Part shown: positions 37,821-46,538 of the stretch, piece by piece | Layout: each line of letters starts with the position of its first letter | How positions within the stretch are numbered: position 1 is the first letter of the stretch | Source: Caulobacteraceae bacterium | GTDB taxonomy: Bacteria > Pseudomonadota > Alphaproteobacteria > Caulobacterales > Caulobacteraceae | DNA: 64,000 bases | Direction: 5' to 3' | NCBI GenBank assembly: GCA_947475735.1 | Contig: CANJLQ010000003.1 | Location: 62,001 to 126,000 of the forward strand | Made by a program: the position numbers and the translations under genes | Notes under the pieces: generated by a model | The model's input: the letters and a program-made list of their open reading frames with translations, nothing else | Database searches by the model: none | What the model was told of the DNA's origin: nothing

Positions 37821-37988
37821 TCAAGGGCGGACGCGGCGGACTTCGGTCACGGTCAGCAGGACGGCCAGCATACCGACCCAGAACAGGATGTCCTTGATCC
37901 CCTCACCGGCGGTGGGGACGAAGAACTCCAACACGGCCCAGGCGACCAGCGCGATCAGGAACACGGCGGCGAGCAGGTTTTTCCACAT
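37821..37988 (-). CDS. Small two-helix membrane protein, unknown
   Basis: 55 residues from ATG 37988, which follows a strong GGAGGAGACC. It has two hydrophobic segments (NLLAAVFLIALVAWAVLEFF; ILFWVGMLAVLLTV) and a basic end (EVRRVRP). No family is assigned. It appears to be the first core gene to the right of the integrated region. An inverted repeat TGTAAA-N6-TTTACA lies 25 bases upstream of its start and is probably its operator. A longer start at 38009 is possible but has no ribosome site. Confidence 0.6.
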   Translation of the reverse strand: MWKNLLAAVFLIALVAWAVLEFFVPTAGEGIKDILFWVGMLAVLLTVTEVRRVRP

Positions 37989-38012
37989 GACGGTCTCCTC
38001 CATGGCCAATGG

Positions 38013-38030
38013 TGTAAATGTCGCTTTACA
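38013..38030. promoter_or_regulatory. Inverted repeat TGTAAA-N6-TTTACA
   Basis: A perfect 6-6-6 inverted repeat between the end of the M28 peptidase gene and the start of the small membrane protein gene. Its position fits an operator for the latter. The cognate regulator is not evident in the window. Confidence 0.45.
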
Positions 38031-38048
38031 TTATGTCAAGCTCGGTCG

Positions 38049-39479
38049 TCAGGGCTGGGCGGCCTGGGTCGCGCGCAGATCGACGTCGCTGTCGGCGAGC
38101 AGCCAAAGGAAGGCGGCCCAGGCGGCGACGTTCTGGGTCATGGCGTCGGGGTCGATCCGGTCCAGCACGTCGTCGGCCGTGTGGTGGAAATCGAAGTAGT
38201 CCGTGCCGTCCTGGTTCAGCCGGAAGGCCGGCACGCCCAGCGCCACGGTCGGGCCGGTGTCGGGTCCACCGCCGGTCGCGGGCGCGGGATCGTTGATGAC
38301 GCCCAACGGGGTCAGGACGCGCAGCGCGGCCTGGCGGAACTCGGGTGGCGTCGCAGCGGGGAGCCCCAGGCTGTAGACGCGGCCAGCGCCGAAATCGCTC
38401 TCTGAGACCGCCACATGGTTCGCCATCTGGTCGCGGCGGGTCTCGGCGTAGTGACGCCCGCCGGCGAGGCCCTGTGCGGGCGGCGGCTGCGACACCTCCT
38501 CCGAACCCCACCAGACGACGCGGATCGTGCGGCGGGGCGCACGCGGCATGTCCTCGATCAGCTTCAGGGCGGCGGCGGTGATGGCCACGCCCGCGCCGTC
38601 GTCGATGGCCCCGGTGCCGAGATCCCAGCTGTCGAGATGGCCGCCGATGACGATGACCTCGTCCGGCGCCTCGCGGCCCCGCACCTCGCCGACGAGGTTC
38701 TGGCTCTCGCTCTGGCGGGTGAAGCCGGCCGAGGAGAACAGGCGCATGCGCACCGGCTCGTCCGTCAGGCGGATCAGGCGGCGCAGCTGGTCGGCGTCGG
38801 GCGGGCTCATGGCGAAGGCGGGGATGGTCCCCTCGCCCACCCGGGTCGCGCCGGTGTGGGCGAAGCGGTGGTCGTGGGTGCCCAGCGAGCGCAGCACATA
38901 GCCGACGGCGCCGCGCCGCGCCGCCTCGGTCGGGCCCTGACCCCGGATCGGCGAGGTCGCGCCATAGCCGCGGCCGTCCTGGGCCTGGACCGTGTCCTGC
39001 AGCACCACCGCGATCTTGCCGGTCAGGGCGCCTTCGGGCTGGTCCAGCAGCTGCTGATAGGTCTCGAAGATCGCCGCCTCGCCCTCGATGCCGTCGGGCG
39101 GCGTGGCGATGGAGCCGCCCAGCGCCACGACCGTCAGGGGCTGGGGAAAGGGCGACAGGATCTCGACCCGCGCCTCGCCGCGCTCCCACAGGGCGAGAGG
39201 GAAGCTCTCGACCGCCACGTTGTCGAAGCCCATCGCCCGGAACTGCTCGGCGCCCCAGCGCGCGGCGGCCTGTTCGGAGGCCGAGCCGGCGAGGCGCGGA
39301 CCGAAGCGCGTGGTCAACTCGGAGACGATCGCATAGGCCGCGTTCGACTCGAGCGCCCGATCCCTGAGCGCCTCGGCCTCGGCGATGGTGCGGGCGTCCT
39401 GGGCGGAGGCGGCGGTGGCGGTGGCGGTGGCGAGAAGGACAGCGGCGATGGCGGTCGAGAGCGACAGGCGTACGGACAT
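38049..39479 (-). CDS. M28-family zinc metallopeptidase with PA domain, exported
   Basis: A 476-residue protein with a signal peptide (IAAVLLATATATAASAQ). A PA-type insert lies around residues 110-230. Catalytic motifs of M28 aminopeptidases/carboxypeptidases are in order: GGHLDSWD (His and Asp ligands), GAIDDGAGVA (bridging Asp), VVWWGSEEV (catalytic Glu and ligand) and a late FHHTADD (His ligand). It should act in the periplasm or outside the cell on peptide ends. It stands alone on the minus strand between a small membrane protein and DUF3297, as an ordinary core gene. Confidence 0.88.
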   Translation of the reverse strand: MSVRLSLSTAIAAVLLATATATAASAQDARTIAEAEALRDRALESNAAYAIVSELTTRFGPRLAGSASEQAAARWGAEQFRAMGFDNVAVESFPLALWERGEARVEILSPFPQPLTVVALGGSIATPPDGIEGEAAIFETYQQLLDQPEGALTGKIAVVLQDTVQAQDGRGYGATSPIRGQGPTEAARRGAVGYVLRSLGTHDHRFAHTGATRVGEGTIPAFAMSPPDADQLRRLIRLTDEPVRMRLFSSAGFTRQSESQNLVGEVRGREAPDEVIVIGGHLDSWDLGTGAIDDGAGVAITAAALKLIEDMPRAPRRTIRVVWWGSEEVSQPPPAQGLAGGRHYAETRRDQMANHVAVSESDFGAGRVYSLGLPAATPPEFRQAALRVLTPLGVINDPAPATGGGPDTGPTVALGVPAFRLNQDGTDYFDFHHTADDVLDRIDPDAMTQNVAAWAAFLWLLADSDVDLRATQAAQP

Positions 39480-39552
39480 GGTGGCTCCGGCAAAAGCGAG
39501 ACCGGACCCTATCGGCCCCAGGCCGAGGGGAGAAGGGCGGAAAAGGCGCCGA

Positions 39553-39816
39553 TCACTCCGGCGTGTCGGCCGCGATCTCGCTGTTCTGGAAATAGGGTTC
39601 GACCGTGCCCTGCAGCTTGATGGTCAGCTGGTTGCCCTTGCGGTCGACGGCCTTGCCGGCGGCGAGGCGGACCCAGCCTTCGGAGACGCAGTATTCGTCG
39701 ACATTCGTCTTTTCCTCGCCCTTGAAACGCACGCCCACGCCGCGCGCGAGGACGTCGGCGTTGTACCAGGGGCTGGACGGGTTGACCGAGAGGCGGTCGG
39801 GGGGCGTGTCGGACAT
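39553..39816 (-). CDS. DUF3297 family protein
   Basis: 87 residues from ATG 39816 (an ATG at 39825 is also open). It has the well-conserved DUF3297 features: DRLSVNPSSPWYNADVL, RGVGVRFKG, the KTNVDEYCVSEGWVR block and KAVDRKGNQLTIKL. The family is small, cytosolic and of unknown function, with members in alpha- and gammaproteobacteria including glutathione-related contexts. It appears monocistronic. Confidence 0.85.
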   Translation of the reverse strand: MSDTPPDRLSVNPSSPWYNADVLARGVGVRFKGEEKTNVDEYCVSEGWVRLAAGKAVDRKGNQLTIKLQGTVEPYFQNSEIAADTPE

Positions 39817-39883
39817 GGCGGGCACCTGAAGGCGTCGGGAGGCGGCTGATTAGCCGTCCGCGTCCCCGCTGCCAACAGGGTGA

Positions 39884-40849
39884 CTACTGAACCGACTGGC
39901 GGGGCGTGGTGGGGCCGGCGGCGGGGGCGCCGGCGGCGGGCTGGTAGGCCTGGGGGCCGGTCGGCGCGGGGGGCGTCGCGCCTGTGGTCGCCGAGGCCGG
40001 AGTGCGCGCGGGCGCCCGGGCCGGGGGACGATTCGCGGCGCGCTGGGCCGGGGGTCGGGAGGCGGCGGTGCGCTGGGCGGCTGGAGCCGTGGCGGCGGGC
40101 GCGGGGGTCTGGGCCGGGGGCGCGTTGGTCGGCGTCGGCGCGGCGGCGGTCTGGGTCGGGGCGGTCGCAGGCGCGGTGGCCGGCGCGACGGCCGGGGCCG
40201 AGGCGGCGGCGGCGCGGGCGGCCAACTGCTGGGCCTGGAAGCGACCGGCCAGTTTCTCGGTCAGCTCGCGGGCGGCGGCGGGCGGCATCTGGGCCATGAT
40301 AGCCGACAGGGAGCGGGGGCGCATGGCGGCGGCGATCGGCAGGCGGACGTCATCGGACAGGGTGGCGAACACGGCGGCGGCCTCGCGCGGGCGCATGGCG
40401 GAATAGACGGACACCAGGCGGGCAGTCTCGGCCTGTTCGCGCTCGTCCACCTGGCCCAGCAGGGTCTCGACCTCGGCCTTGATGGCGTTCAGCGCCGTGA
40501 TCTTGGCGTCCAGCTTCTGCTCGGCGGCGACCATGAGGGGCAGGGTCGTGGCGAAATCGGCATCGCGGGCGTCCAGCTCGGTGCGGCGGGCGGACAAGGA
40601 CTGGATGATACGCAACTCGGCCGGAGAGATACCCGCCTGCTGGGCCAGTTGTTCGGGCGACAGGGCGCAGACGGCGGGAACGGTTCTGGCGACGGCGGGC
40701 GCGGCGGTCTCGGCGGCGGCGGTCGTCGCTTCCTCGGCCCAGGCGACGGCGCCCTGGAACAGGTCGGGCCCTGCCCCGACGGCGCGCACGGCCACGACCC
40801 CGCCGATGGCGACGGCGATCAGGGGCAGGAGGCGCGGAAGCTTGGCCAT
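39884..40849 (-). CDS. MotE-like flagellar protein (MgtE-N-like domain, Pro/Ala-rich tail)
   Basis: A 321-residue protein with an N-terminal membrane helix (LLPLIAVAIGGVVAVRAVGA), a coiled coil (about residues 80-140) and an MgtE_N-like helical repeat (VYSAMRPREAAAVFATLSDD; AAMRPRSLSAIMAQMPPAAA). The last 110 residues are a Pro/Ala/Thr-rich tail of low complexity. MotE-type proteins assist motor assembly in alphaproteobacteria, acting in the periplasm. It is the last gene of the fliL-fliM-DUF6468 operon, 21 bases after DUF6468, which supports a flagellar role. The tail length is probably variable among relatives. Confidence 0.7.
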   Translation of the reverse strand: MAKLPRLLPLIAVAIGGVVAVRAVGAGPDLFQGAVAWAEEATTAAAETAAPAVARTVPAVCALSPEQLAQQAGISPAELRIIQSLSARRTELDARDADFATTLPLMVAAEQKLDAKITALNAIKAEVETLLGQVDEREQAETARLVSVYSAMRPREAAAVFATLSDDVRLPIAAAMRPRSLSAIMAQMPPAAARELTEKLAGRFQAQQLAARAAAASAPAVAPATAPATAPTQTAAAPTPTNAPPAQTPAPAATAPAAQRTAASRPPAQRAANRPPARAPARTPASATTGATPPAPTGPQAYQPAAGAPAAGPTTPRQSVQ

Positions 40850-40870
40850 GCGTTTGGTCCAGTCGGAATC

Positions 40871-41536
40871 TTAGGCGGCGAACAGGTCGTCGTCGGTCAG
40901 GTTAGGGCGGGTCCGGTTGAGGCTTTGCTTCGCGGACTGGTTAGCGGTCAGGGCATGCAGGATGGCCTGGACGTTGCCCGCGCCGGCCGCAGCGGGGCTG
41001 GAGGGCACCCTGAGGCCCTGGATGCGCTCGGCCAGGGCGGCCATGCGGAAGGCGCGGTCATCGGGGCTGGGGACGGTGGGCGGAGTGCGCTGCGAGAGCC
41101 CCTCCGACTCTTCGCCGGCGCTACGGGCCACCTCCCCATCCCTGCGAGACGGGGAGGAGACAGGACGCGCTGTCTCCTGCCTGTCGCCGCCTGGCGAGGG
41201 GGTTGACGCAGGCGCGCCGGAGGCGGGCCCAGGAAAGGACCGCGAAGCGGTGGAAGGGATTTGCGCGCCCCGCGCCACCAGGACCTCCAGCTCGCCCTTC
41301 AGGGTCCGGGCCTTGAGGATACGGTCATGCAGCAAGTCGGCCTCTTCCCCGCTGGCGCGCAGGGACGACAGGGCGTTTTCGGCGCGGGTACAGGCGGCGT
41401 TCAGCTCGGTCACGGCGCCCGCGAAGGCGAGCTGTCCGGAGCGGAGCTGGACCAGCTTCTTTTCCAACCGCACGCCGTAGCCGAGCGCGGCGACCAGCAG
41501 CAGCATCAGAATGGCGTCGAGGATAATCCCGGTCAT
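40871..41536 (-). CDS. DUF6468 flagellar-operon protein
   Basis: A 221-residue protein with an N-terminal membrane helix (ILDAILMLLLVAALGYGVRL), then a coiled coil (EKKLVQLRSGQLAFAGAVTE; KARTLKGELEVLV). This is the DUF6468 pattern found in alphaproteobacterial flagellar operons. The C-terminal half is low complexity (Pro/Ser/Arg) up to a helix near the end. It sits 1 base after fliM and before the motE-like gene. The exact function is unknown. It probably anchors in the inner membrane near the motor. Confidence 0.75.
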   Translation of the reverse strand: MTGIILDAILMLLLVAALGYGVRLEKKLVQLRSGQLAFAGAVTELNAACTRAENALSSLRASGEEADLLHDRILKARTLKGELEVLVARGAQIPSTASRSFPGPASGAPASTPSPGGDRQETARPVSSPSRRDGEVARSAGEESEGLSQRTPPTVPSPDDRAFRMAALAERIQGLRVPSSPAAAGAGNVQAILHALTANQSAKQSLNRTRPNLTDDDLFAA

Positions 41537-41537
41537 G

Positions 41538-42605
41538 TCAGCGCCTTGCCTTGGTGAGTTTGCCGGCGGCCTCGATGCTGATCGGGGCCTCGACGCGCAC
41601 CGCGATGTGCTGGCCCTTGCGGCCCATCCGGCCCGTCGTGACCGGGATCGCGCCGCAGCGGATCGAGATTTCCGAGTCCGGCGTGGCGTTCAGCATCAGG
41701 GTGTCGCCGACTTTCAGGTTCAGCACCGACGACAGCGGCACGGACTGGTCGTCCAGGACGGCGCGGACCTCGGTGTCGGTGGTCCACAGCTCGGTGGCCA
41801 GGTGGCCTTCCCAGATGTTGTCGCGCCCGAACTTCTCGCCCATGAACTGCTGCAGCAGCATCTTCCGGATGGGCTCGAGCGTCGCATAGGGCAGCAGCAG
41901 CTCGACCCGCCCGCCCCGGTCCTCCATGTCGATGCGCAGCTTGACCAGGATGGCGGCGTTCGCGGGCCGGGCGATGGCGGCGAAACGGGGGTTGGTCTCC
42001 AGTCGGTCCAGGTTGAAGTGGACGGGCGTCAGGGGCTCGAACGCCGCCTGGGCGTCGGCCAGGATGACCTCGACCATCCGCTGGACCAGGACGCGCTCGA
42101 TGGTCGTATAGGGCCTGCCTTCGATGCGCAGCGCCGCCGTGCCGCGGCGGCCGCCCAGCAGCACGTCGACGATCGAATAGATCAGGTTGGAATCGACCGT
42201 CAGCAGGCCGTAGTTGTCCAGCTCCTCGGCCCGGAACACGGCAAGGATGGCCGGCAGGGGAATGGAGTTCAGATAGTCGCCGAAACGGATGGACGAGATG
42301 TTGTCCAGCGACACCTCGACGTTGTCGGAGGTGAAATTCCGGAGCGACGTCGTCATCAGCCGGACCAGCCGGTCGAAGACGATCTCGAGCATCGGCAGGC
42401 GCTCGTAGCTGACCAGGGCCGAGTTGATGATGGCGCGGATGCCGGTGCGCTCCGCGCCGTCGTCCTCACCCAGATCGAAGCCGAGAAGACTGTCGATCTC
42501 GTCCTGGTTCAGGACCCGCTCGGACGCACCCTGGCCACTGCCGCCGAACCCTTCGGCATCCGCGAAGGGATCGACCTCGCCATCGGCTACGCCCACGTCC
42601 GACAT
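41538..42605 (-). CDS. fliM: Flagellar motor switch protein FliM
   Basis: A 355-residue protein. The N-terminus carries the conserved peptide LNQDEIDSLLGF, which binds CheY-P. A CheC/FliM middle domain follows (YERLPMLEIVFDRLVRLM; SIRFGDYLNSIPLPAI), and the C-terminal SpoA domain is at the end (LKVGDTLMLNATPDSEISIR). It forms the cytoplasmic C-ring with FliG and FliN and sets rotation direction. It lies 3 bases after fliL in the same operon, the order known from Caulobacter fliLM. All expected parts are present. Confidence 0.92.
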   Translation of the reverse strand: MSDVGVADGEVDPFADAEGFGGSGQGASERVLNQDEIDSLLGFDLGEDDGAERTGIRAIINSALVSYERLPMLEIVFDRLVRLMTTSLRNFTSDNVEVSLDNISSIRFGDYLNSIPLPAILAVFRAEELDNYGLLTVDSNLIYSIVDVLLGGRRGTAALRIEGRPYTTIERVLVQRMVEVILADAQAAFEPLTPVHFNLDRLETNPRFAAIARPANAAILVKLRIDMEDRGGRVELLLPYATLEPIRKMLLQQFMGEKFGRDNIWEGHLATELWTTDTEVRAVLDDQSVPLSSVLNLKVGDTLMLNATPDSEISIRCGAIPVTTGRMGRKGQHIAVRVEAPISIEAAGKLTKARR

Positions 42606-42608
42606 GGG

Positions 42609-43286
42609 CTACTGCACCAGCATTTCTTCGATCAGGACGGCGTCGATCTGCGCGGGCGCGGCGATCAGATTGACGCGGCGCAGGATCTCGGCGCGCAGCT
42701 GATAGCTGCCGGCCGAACCGGCCAGATCCTCGGGCCGCAGTTCGCGCAGGAAGCCCTGGAACATGTCCTGCATGCGCGGCATCTGGCCCTGCAGCGTGTG
42801 GGCGAGGTCCGCGTCGTGCATCTCCAGCGTCAGGGTCAGCTTGAGGAAGGTGGGGCGACCGTCGGGCGACTGAATGTTCACCACCATGTCCGGCAGGGTG
42901 TAGAAGGTGACGCCGTCGGGTCCCTCGGCGATCTTGCCCAGCGAGGGATCGGCCTCGCCCTCGGCACCGCCGCCTCCGTGGTCGCCTCCACCCTTCTTCT
43001 CCCCGCCGTGATCTCCGCCGCCTTTCTTCTCCTCGCCGTGATCGCCGGCGGCCGCTTCGCCGTGCTCGCCCTCAGCGGCGGCGGGCTTGGGCGCGAGCAA
43101 GAAGAAATAGGCCCCGGCCCCACCGCCCCCGAGGACCAGCAGGGCCACTGGCGCGATGATGAACAGCAGCGGAAGCTTCTTTTTCTTGGGCGCATCATCG
43201 CCCTCGACCTCGGCCCCGTGAGCGACGGCGAGCGCGGTCGCTTCGTCCTTGGGGATCTTGTCCTTCTTCTTGCCCAGCTTGAGCAT
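42609..43286 (-). CDS. fliL: Flagellar basal body-associated protein FliL
   Basis: 225 residues from ATG 43286 (MLKLGKKKDKIPKDE). The frame stays open to 43397, but that part has no FliL features. It has a cytoplasmic Lys-rich N-terminus, one membrane helix (LLFIIAPVALLVLGGGG), a Gly/His/Glu low-complexity linker (repeats of GGDHG-GEKKG) and the FliL domain (GVTFYTLPDMVVNIQS). It stabilises stator-rotor coupling in the periplasm. The operon reads leftward into fliM. A GTTAACC (CtrA-like half site) lies upstream at about 43336, in line with CtrA control of fliLM in Caulobacter. Confidence 0.87.
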   Translation of the reverse strand: MLKLGKKKDKIPKDEATALAVAHGAEVEGDDAPKKKKLPLLFIIAPVALLVLGGGGAGAYFFLLAPKPAAAEGEHGEAAAGDHGEEKKGGGDHGGEKKGGGDHGGGGAEGEADPSLGKIAEGPDGVTFYTLPDMVVNIQSPDGRPTFLKLTLTLEMHDADLAHTLQGQMPRMQDMFQGFLRELRPEDLAGSAGSYQLRAEILRRVNLIAAPAQIDAVLIEEMLVQ

Positions 43287-43425
43287 GTCGTCGTCGCGCC
43301 CCGGAGAATCCCAACGCTCAGGGTGGCGCGGCTTGGTTAACGCGAGGTGTAGAACCGGCAGGATTTGCCGGGCTGACCGGGCCATCGAAGGGCGCAAAGC
43401 CCCGCTCCGCCTGCATTAACCCTGT

Positions 43426-43440
43426 TGGCACGACCGTTGC
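43426..43440 (+). promoter_or_regulatory. Sigma54 (RpoN) promoter of flgFGAH
   Basis: TGGCAC-GACCG-TTGC is a perfect -24/-12 element (TGGCAC-N5-TTGC). It ends 29 bases before the flgF start codon. In Caulobacter this operon is a late sigma54/FlbD-dependent flagellar operon, and the site fits that scheme. Confidence 0.9.
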
Positions 43441-43469
43441 GAGGACGGGAGCGAAGGAGCTCTCGCCTC

Positions 43470-44207
43470 GTGGAAAACGCCGCCTACATCGGATTGTCGC
43501 GTCAGATGACGCTGAGGCGCGAGCTGGACATCGCCGCCAACAACATCGCCAACGCCGACACGACCGGATTCAAGGTCGAGCAACTGCTGGTCGGGGCCGA
43601 GGTCGGCAACCGGGCGAGGAACGACGCCATCCGGCCCGGCGCCAGCTTCGTGCTGGACAACGGCGTGGGCCGCGACTTCTCGCAAGGCTCGCTGGAACAG
43701 ACCGGCCGGGCGCTCGATTTCGCCATCGAGGGCGAGGGCGTCTTCTTCCGCATTCAGGACGGGGGCGGCGAGGCCTATACCCGCGACGGGGCCTTCACCA
43801 TCGACCCCGAGGGCACCCTGGTGACCAAGGCTGGCCTGCCGGTGCTGGGCGACGGCGGACCAATCACGGTCGATCCGGTGCAGGGCCCGATCACCGTCGG
43901 CGACGACGGCACCATCAGCCAGGCCGGCGTGGTCATCGGCACCCTGGGTCTGGCCCGGTTCGACAACCTGGGCGTCCTGTCCAAGGACGGCGACGGGCTT
44001 TACCGCAACGCCTCGAACGCCGCCCCCATCGATGCGGCCGGCGCCCAGGTCCGCCAGGGCATGCTGGAGGGGTCCAACGTCAATCCCCTGATCGAGATCA
44101 CCAATCTGATCGAGATCAGCCGCGCCTACGAACGCGCGTCCAAGATGGTCGAGAACGTCCAGGAACTGTCCCGCCGCTCGGTCGAGCGGCTGGGGCGGAC
44201 GAGTTAA
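43470..44207 (+). CDS. flgF: Flagellar proximal rod protein FlgF
   Basis: 245 residues from GTG 43470, preceded by GAAGGAGC. The upstream codons (to 43425) run through the sigma54 promoter and are not coding. The N-terminal rod motif is present (LDIAANNIANADTTGFK), with the hook-basal-body signature in the middle (EAYTRDGAFTIDPEGTLV) and the C-terminal helix (YERASKMVENVQELSRR). Secreted through the flagellar apparatus, it builds the proximal rod. It is the first gene of the sigma54 operon and precedes flgG by 11 bases. Confidence 0.93.
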   Translation: MENAAYIGLSRQMTLRRELDIAANNIANADTTGFKVEQLLVGAEVGNRARNDAIRPGASFVLDNGVGRDFSQGSLEQTGRALDFAIEGEGVFFRIQDGGGEAYTRDGAFTIDPEGTLVTKAGLPVLGDGGPITVDPVQGPITVGDDGTISQAGVVIGTLGLARFDNLGVLSKDGDGLYRNASNAAPIDAAGAQVRQGMLEGSNVNPLIEITNLIEISRAYERASKMVENVQELSRRSVERLGRTS

Positions 44208-44218
44208 GGAGACCCTAG

Positions 44219-45007
44219 ATGCGTGCTCTCAGAACCGCAGCGTCCGGCATGGCCGCCCAGCAGCTGAACGTGGAGGTCATCTCCAACAACATCGCGAACA
44301 TGAACACCGTCGGCTACAAGCGTCAGCGGGCCGAGTTTCAGGATCTGATCTATCAGAACGTCGAACGGATGGGCGCGCAGTCGTCCAGCCAGGGCACCGT
44401 CGTCCCGACCGGCATCCAGGTCGGTCTGGGCGTCAAGGCGGGCAGCGTCTATCGCATCACCGAACAGGGCACGCCCCAGCAGACCAACAACCGCTACGAC
44501 GTCGCCATCGACGGACGGGGCTATCTGCAGATCACCCTGCCGTCCGGCGAGATCGGCTACACCCGCGCCGGCAACTTCTCTCTGAACGGCGAGGGCCAGC
44601 TGGTGACCGAGGACGGCTACGCGGTCGAGCCCGCCATCACCATCCCCCAGGACGCGATCGACGTCGCCATCTCCAAGACCGGCCAGGTGCAGGTCGTGTC
44701 GGCGGGATCGCCGGAGGCGCAGATCGTCGGCCAGCTGGAGCTCGCGACCTTCTTCAACGAGGCGGGACTGGAAGCCATCGGCGACAACCTGCTGCTGGAG
44801 ACCGCCGCGTCGGGCCCGGCGACGGTCGGCACGCCCGGCGAGGACGGCCTGGGGCAACTGCTACAAGGCTATACCGAAGCGTCGAACGTCGATGCCGTGA
44901 CCGAGATCAGCGCCCTGATCATCGCCCAACGCGCCTATGAGATGAACTCCAAGGTCATCACCACCGCCGACGAGATGATGAGCGTCTCGGCCCAGGTGAA
45001 GAGCTAG
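44219..45007 (+). CDS. flgG: Flagellar distal rod protein FlgG
   Basis: A 262-residue protein, the standard FlgG length. N-terminal MRALRTAASGMAAQQLNVEV and NNIANMNTVGYKRQRAEFQD define the axial-family start. The FlgG-specific loop (QSSSQGTVVPTGIQVGLGVK) follows, then GYLQITLPSGEIGYTRAGNF and the C-terminal AYEMNSKVITTADEMM. It polymerises as the distal rod that crosses the peptidoglycan layer. It has good spacing within flgFGAH. Confidence 0.95.
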   Translation: MRALRTAASGMAAQQLNVEVISNNIANMNTVGYKRQRAEFQDLIYQNVERMGAQSSSQGTVVPTGIQVGLGVKAGSVYRITEQGTPQQTNNRYDVAIDGRGYLQITLPSGEIGYTRAGNFSLNGEGQLVTEDGYAVEPAITIPQDAIDVAISKTGQVQVVSAGSPEAQIVGQLELATFFNEAGLEAIGDNLLLETAASGPATVGTPGEDGLGQLLQGYTEASNVDAVTEISALIIAQRAYEMNSKVITTADEMMSVSAQVKS

Positions 45008-45010
45008 GTC

Positions 45011-45802
45011 ATGAGAGCCCTGACCCTGATCGCCGCCCTGGCCCTGCTCGCCGGCCCTGCCCTCGCCGGTCCCGTGACGCTGCGCGTAAACCCTGTGGAC
45101 GACGACGGGCGGGTGACGCTGGGCGACATCTTCGAGGGCGCGGGGGCGGCGTCTGGCGTGGTCGTCGCCAGCCGGGCCGGGCCGTCGGTCGTCTTCGAGG
45201 CGGGCCAGCTTCAGGCCCTGGCGGCCCGTTCGGGCCTGCAATGGGCCAACCCCCAGAACCTGCGACGGGTCGTGGTGCGGAACGCCGCCCTGGCGCCCGG
45301 CGCGTCGGCCCCGACGGTCGCCGCGACCGCCGTGGCCGCCCGGCCCGCCTTGGTGGCGGGGGCGACCGTCCCTGTCCTGACCTATGCGCGCAACATCGCC
45401 TCCGGCGAGGTCGTCCAGCCCGAGGACGTGATCTGGGCCGATGTCCAGAGCCATCTCGTCGCCGCCGGCGGACCGTCCGACGCCGAACAGGTGATCGGCC
45501 TGGCCGCGCGCCGGCCCCTGCGCGCCGGGACCGTGGTCGGGACCCGCGATCTGGTCGCCCAGCAGGTCATCGCCCGCAATGACACCATCGAGGTCGCCTT
45601 CGTCTCCGGCGGCGTGACCCTGACCGTCACGGGCCGCGCCCAGCGGGCCGCCGCCGTCGGCGAGACCCTGAGCGTCACCAATCTGGCCTCGGGTCGGACC
45701 ATCGAGGCCGTCGCCTCGGGCCCCGGCCGCGCGGTCGCCGGCCCTCAGGCGCGAACCGCTCGAGACCTGGCCGCCCACTCTCCTTCGTCCGCCCTCCGGT
45801 AG
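45011..45802 (+). CDS. flgA: P-ring assembly chaperone FlgA
   Basis: A 263-residue protein with a signal peptide (LTLIAALALLAGPALAGPVT). A low-conservation N-terminal region precedes the SAF/FlgA C-terminal domain (YARNIASGEVVQPEDVIWAD; GLAARRPLRAGTVVGTRDLV; GVTLTVTGRAQRAAAVGETL). It guides FlgI polymerisation in the periplasm. It begins 3 bases after flgG and is followed by flgH after 10 bases, the Caulobacter operon order. FlgI itself is not in the window. Confidence 0.88.
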   Translation: MRALTLIAALALLAGPALAGPVTLRVNPVDDDGRVTLGDIFEGAGAASGVVVASRAGPSVVFEAGQLQALAARSGLQWANPQNLRRVVVRNAALAPGASAPTVAATAVAARPALVAGATVPVLTYARNIASGEVVQPEDVIWADVQSHLVAAGGPSDAEQVIGLAARRPLRAGTVVGTRDLVAQQVIARNDTIEVAFVSGGVTLTVTGRAQRAAAVGETLSVTNLASGRTIEAVASGPGRAVAGPQARTARDLAAHSPSSALR

Positions 45803-45812
45803 GAATCCAGTC

Positions 45813-46538
45813 ATGCGTAAACTCGCCCTGATCGCCGCTCTGTCCGCCCTGTCGCTGGGCGCTTGCTCCACCGTGGTCGAGACAGTGCGCGGACCCGACC
45901 TGGCCCCCGTCGCCTATCCGGCGCAGCTGGTGCCCGTGACCCAGGCCTATCAGGCCGCGCCGGAGCCGCGCTCGGCCAGCGCCAACTCCTTGTGGCGGAC
46001 GGGCGCGCGGGCCTTCTTCGGCGACCAGCGTGCGCGGCGGATCGGCGACATCCTGACGGTCAGCATCCGCATCGACGACCGGGCCCAGACCTCGAACACC
46101 ACCAGCCGCAGCCGCTCCAACGACATCTCGGGCGGGGTCTCGAACTTCTTTGGGCTGGAGAACAGCCTGGGCCGCGCCTTCCCCGGCGGCTTCGACCCCC
46201 AGAACCTGGTCGGGCTGGAAGGCCAGTCGAACGCCAATGGCACGGGCTCGGTCAGCCGCGCCGAGCGGGTCGACCTGACCATCGCCGCCGTCGTCACCGA
46301 CATCCTGTCGAACGGCAATCTGGTGATCCAGGGTCGGCAAGAAGTGCGCACCAACCGCGAACTGCGCGAACTGACCGTCGCCGGCATCGTGCGGCCCGAA
46401 GACATCTCGTCGGCCAACACCATCGCCCACACCCAGATCGCCGAGGCCCGCATCAGCTATGGCGGTCGCGGCGACATCAGCCGGGTGCAGAGCGCCCCGG
46501 CGGCCCAGAGCCTGGTCGAACGGTTCAGTCCGTTCTAG
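45813..46538 (+). CDS. flgH: Flagellar L-ring protein FlgH
   Basis: A 241-residue lipoprotein with lipobox LSLGACS. The conserved FlgH core follows (NSLWRTGARAFFGDQRARRI; GDILTVSIRID; LVIQGRQEVRTNRELRELTV) and the end motif IAEARISYGGRG. It forms the L-ring in the outer membrane around the rod. It is the last flagellar gene of this block. A repeat-rich gap follows. Confidence 0.93.
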   Translation: MRKLALIAALSALSLGACSTVVETVRGPDLAPVAYPAQLVPVTQAYQAAPEPRSASANSLWRTGARAFFGDQRARRIGDILTVSIRIDDRAQTSNTTSRSRSNDISGGVSNFFGLENSLGRAFPGGFDPQNLVGLEGQSNANGTGSVSRAERVDLTIAAVVTDILSNGNLVIQGRQEVRTNRELRELTVAGIVRPEDISSANTIAHTQIAEARISYGGRGDISRVQSAPAAQSLVERFSPF

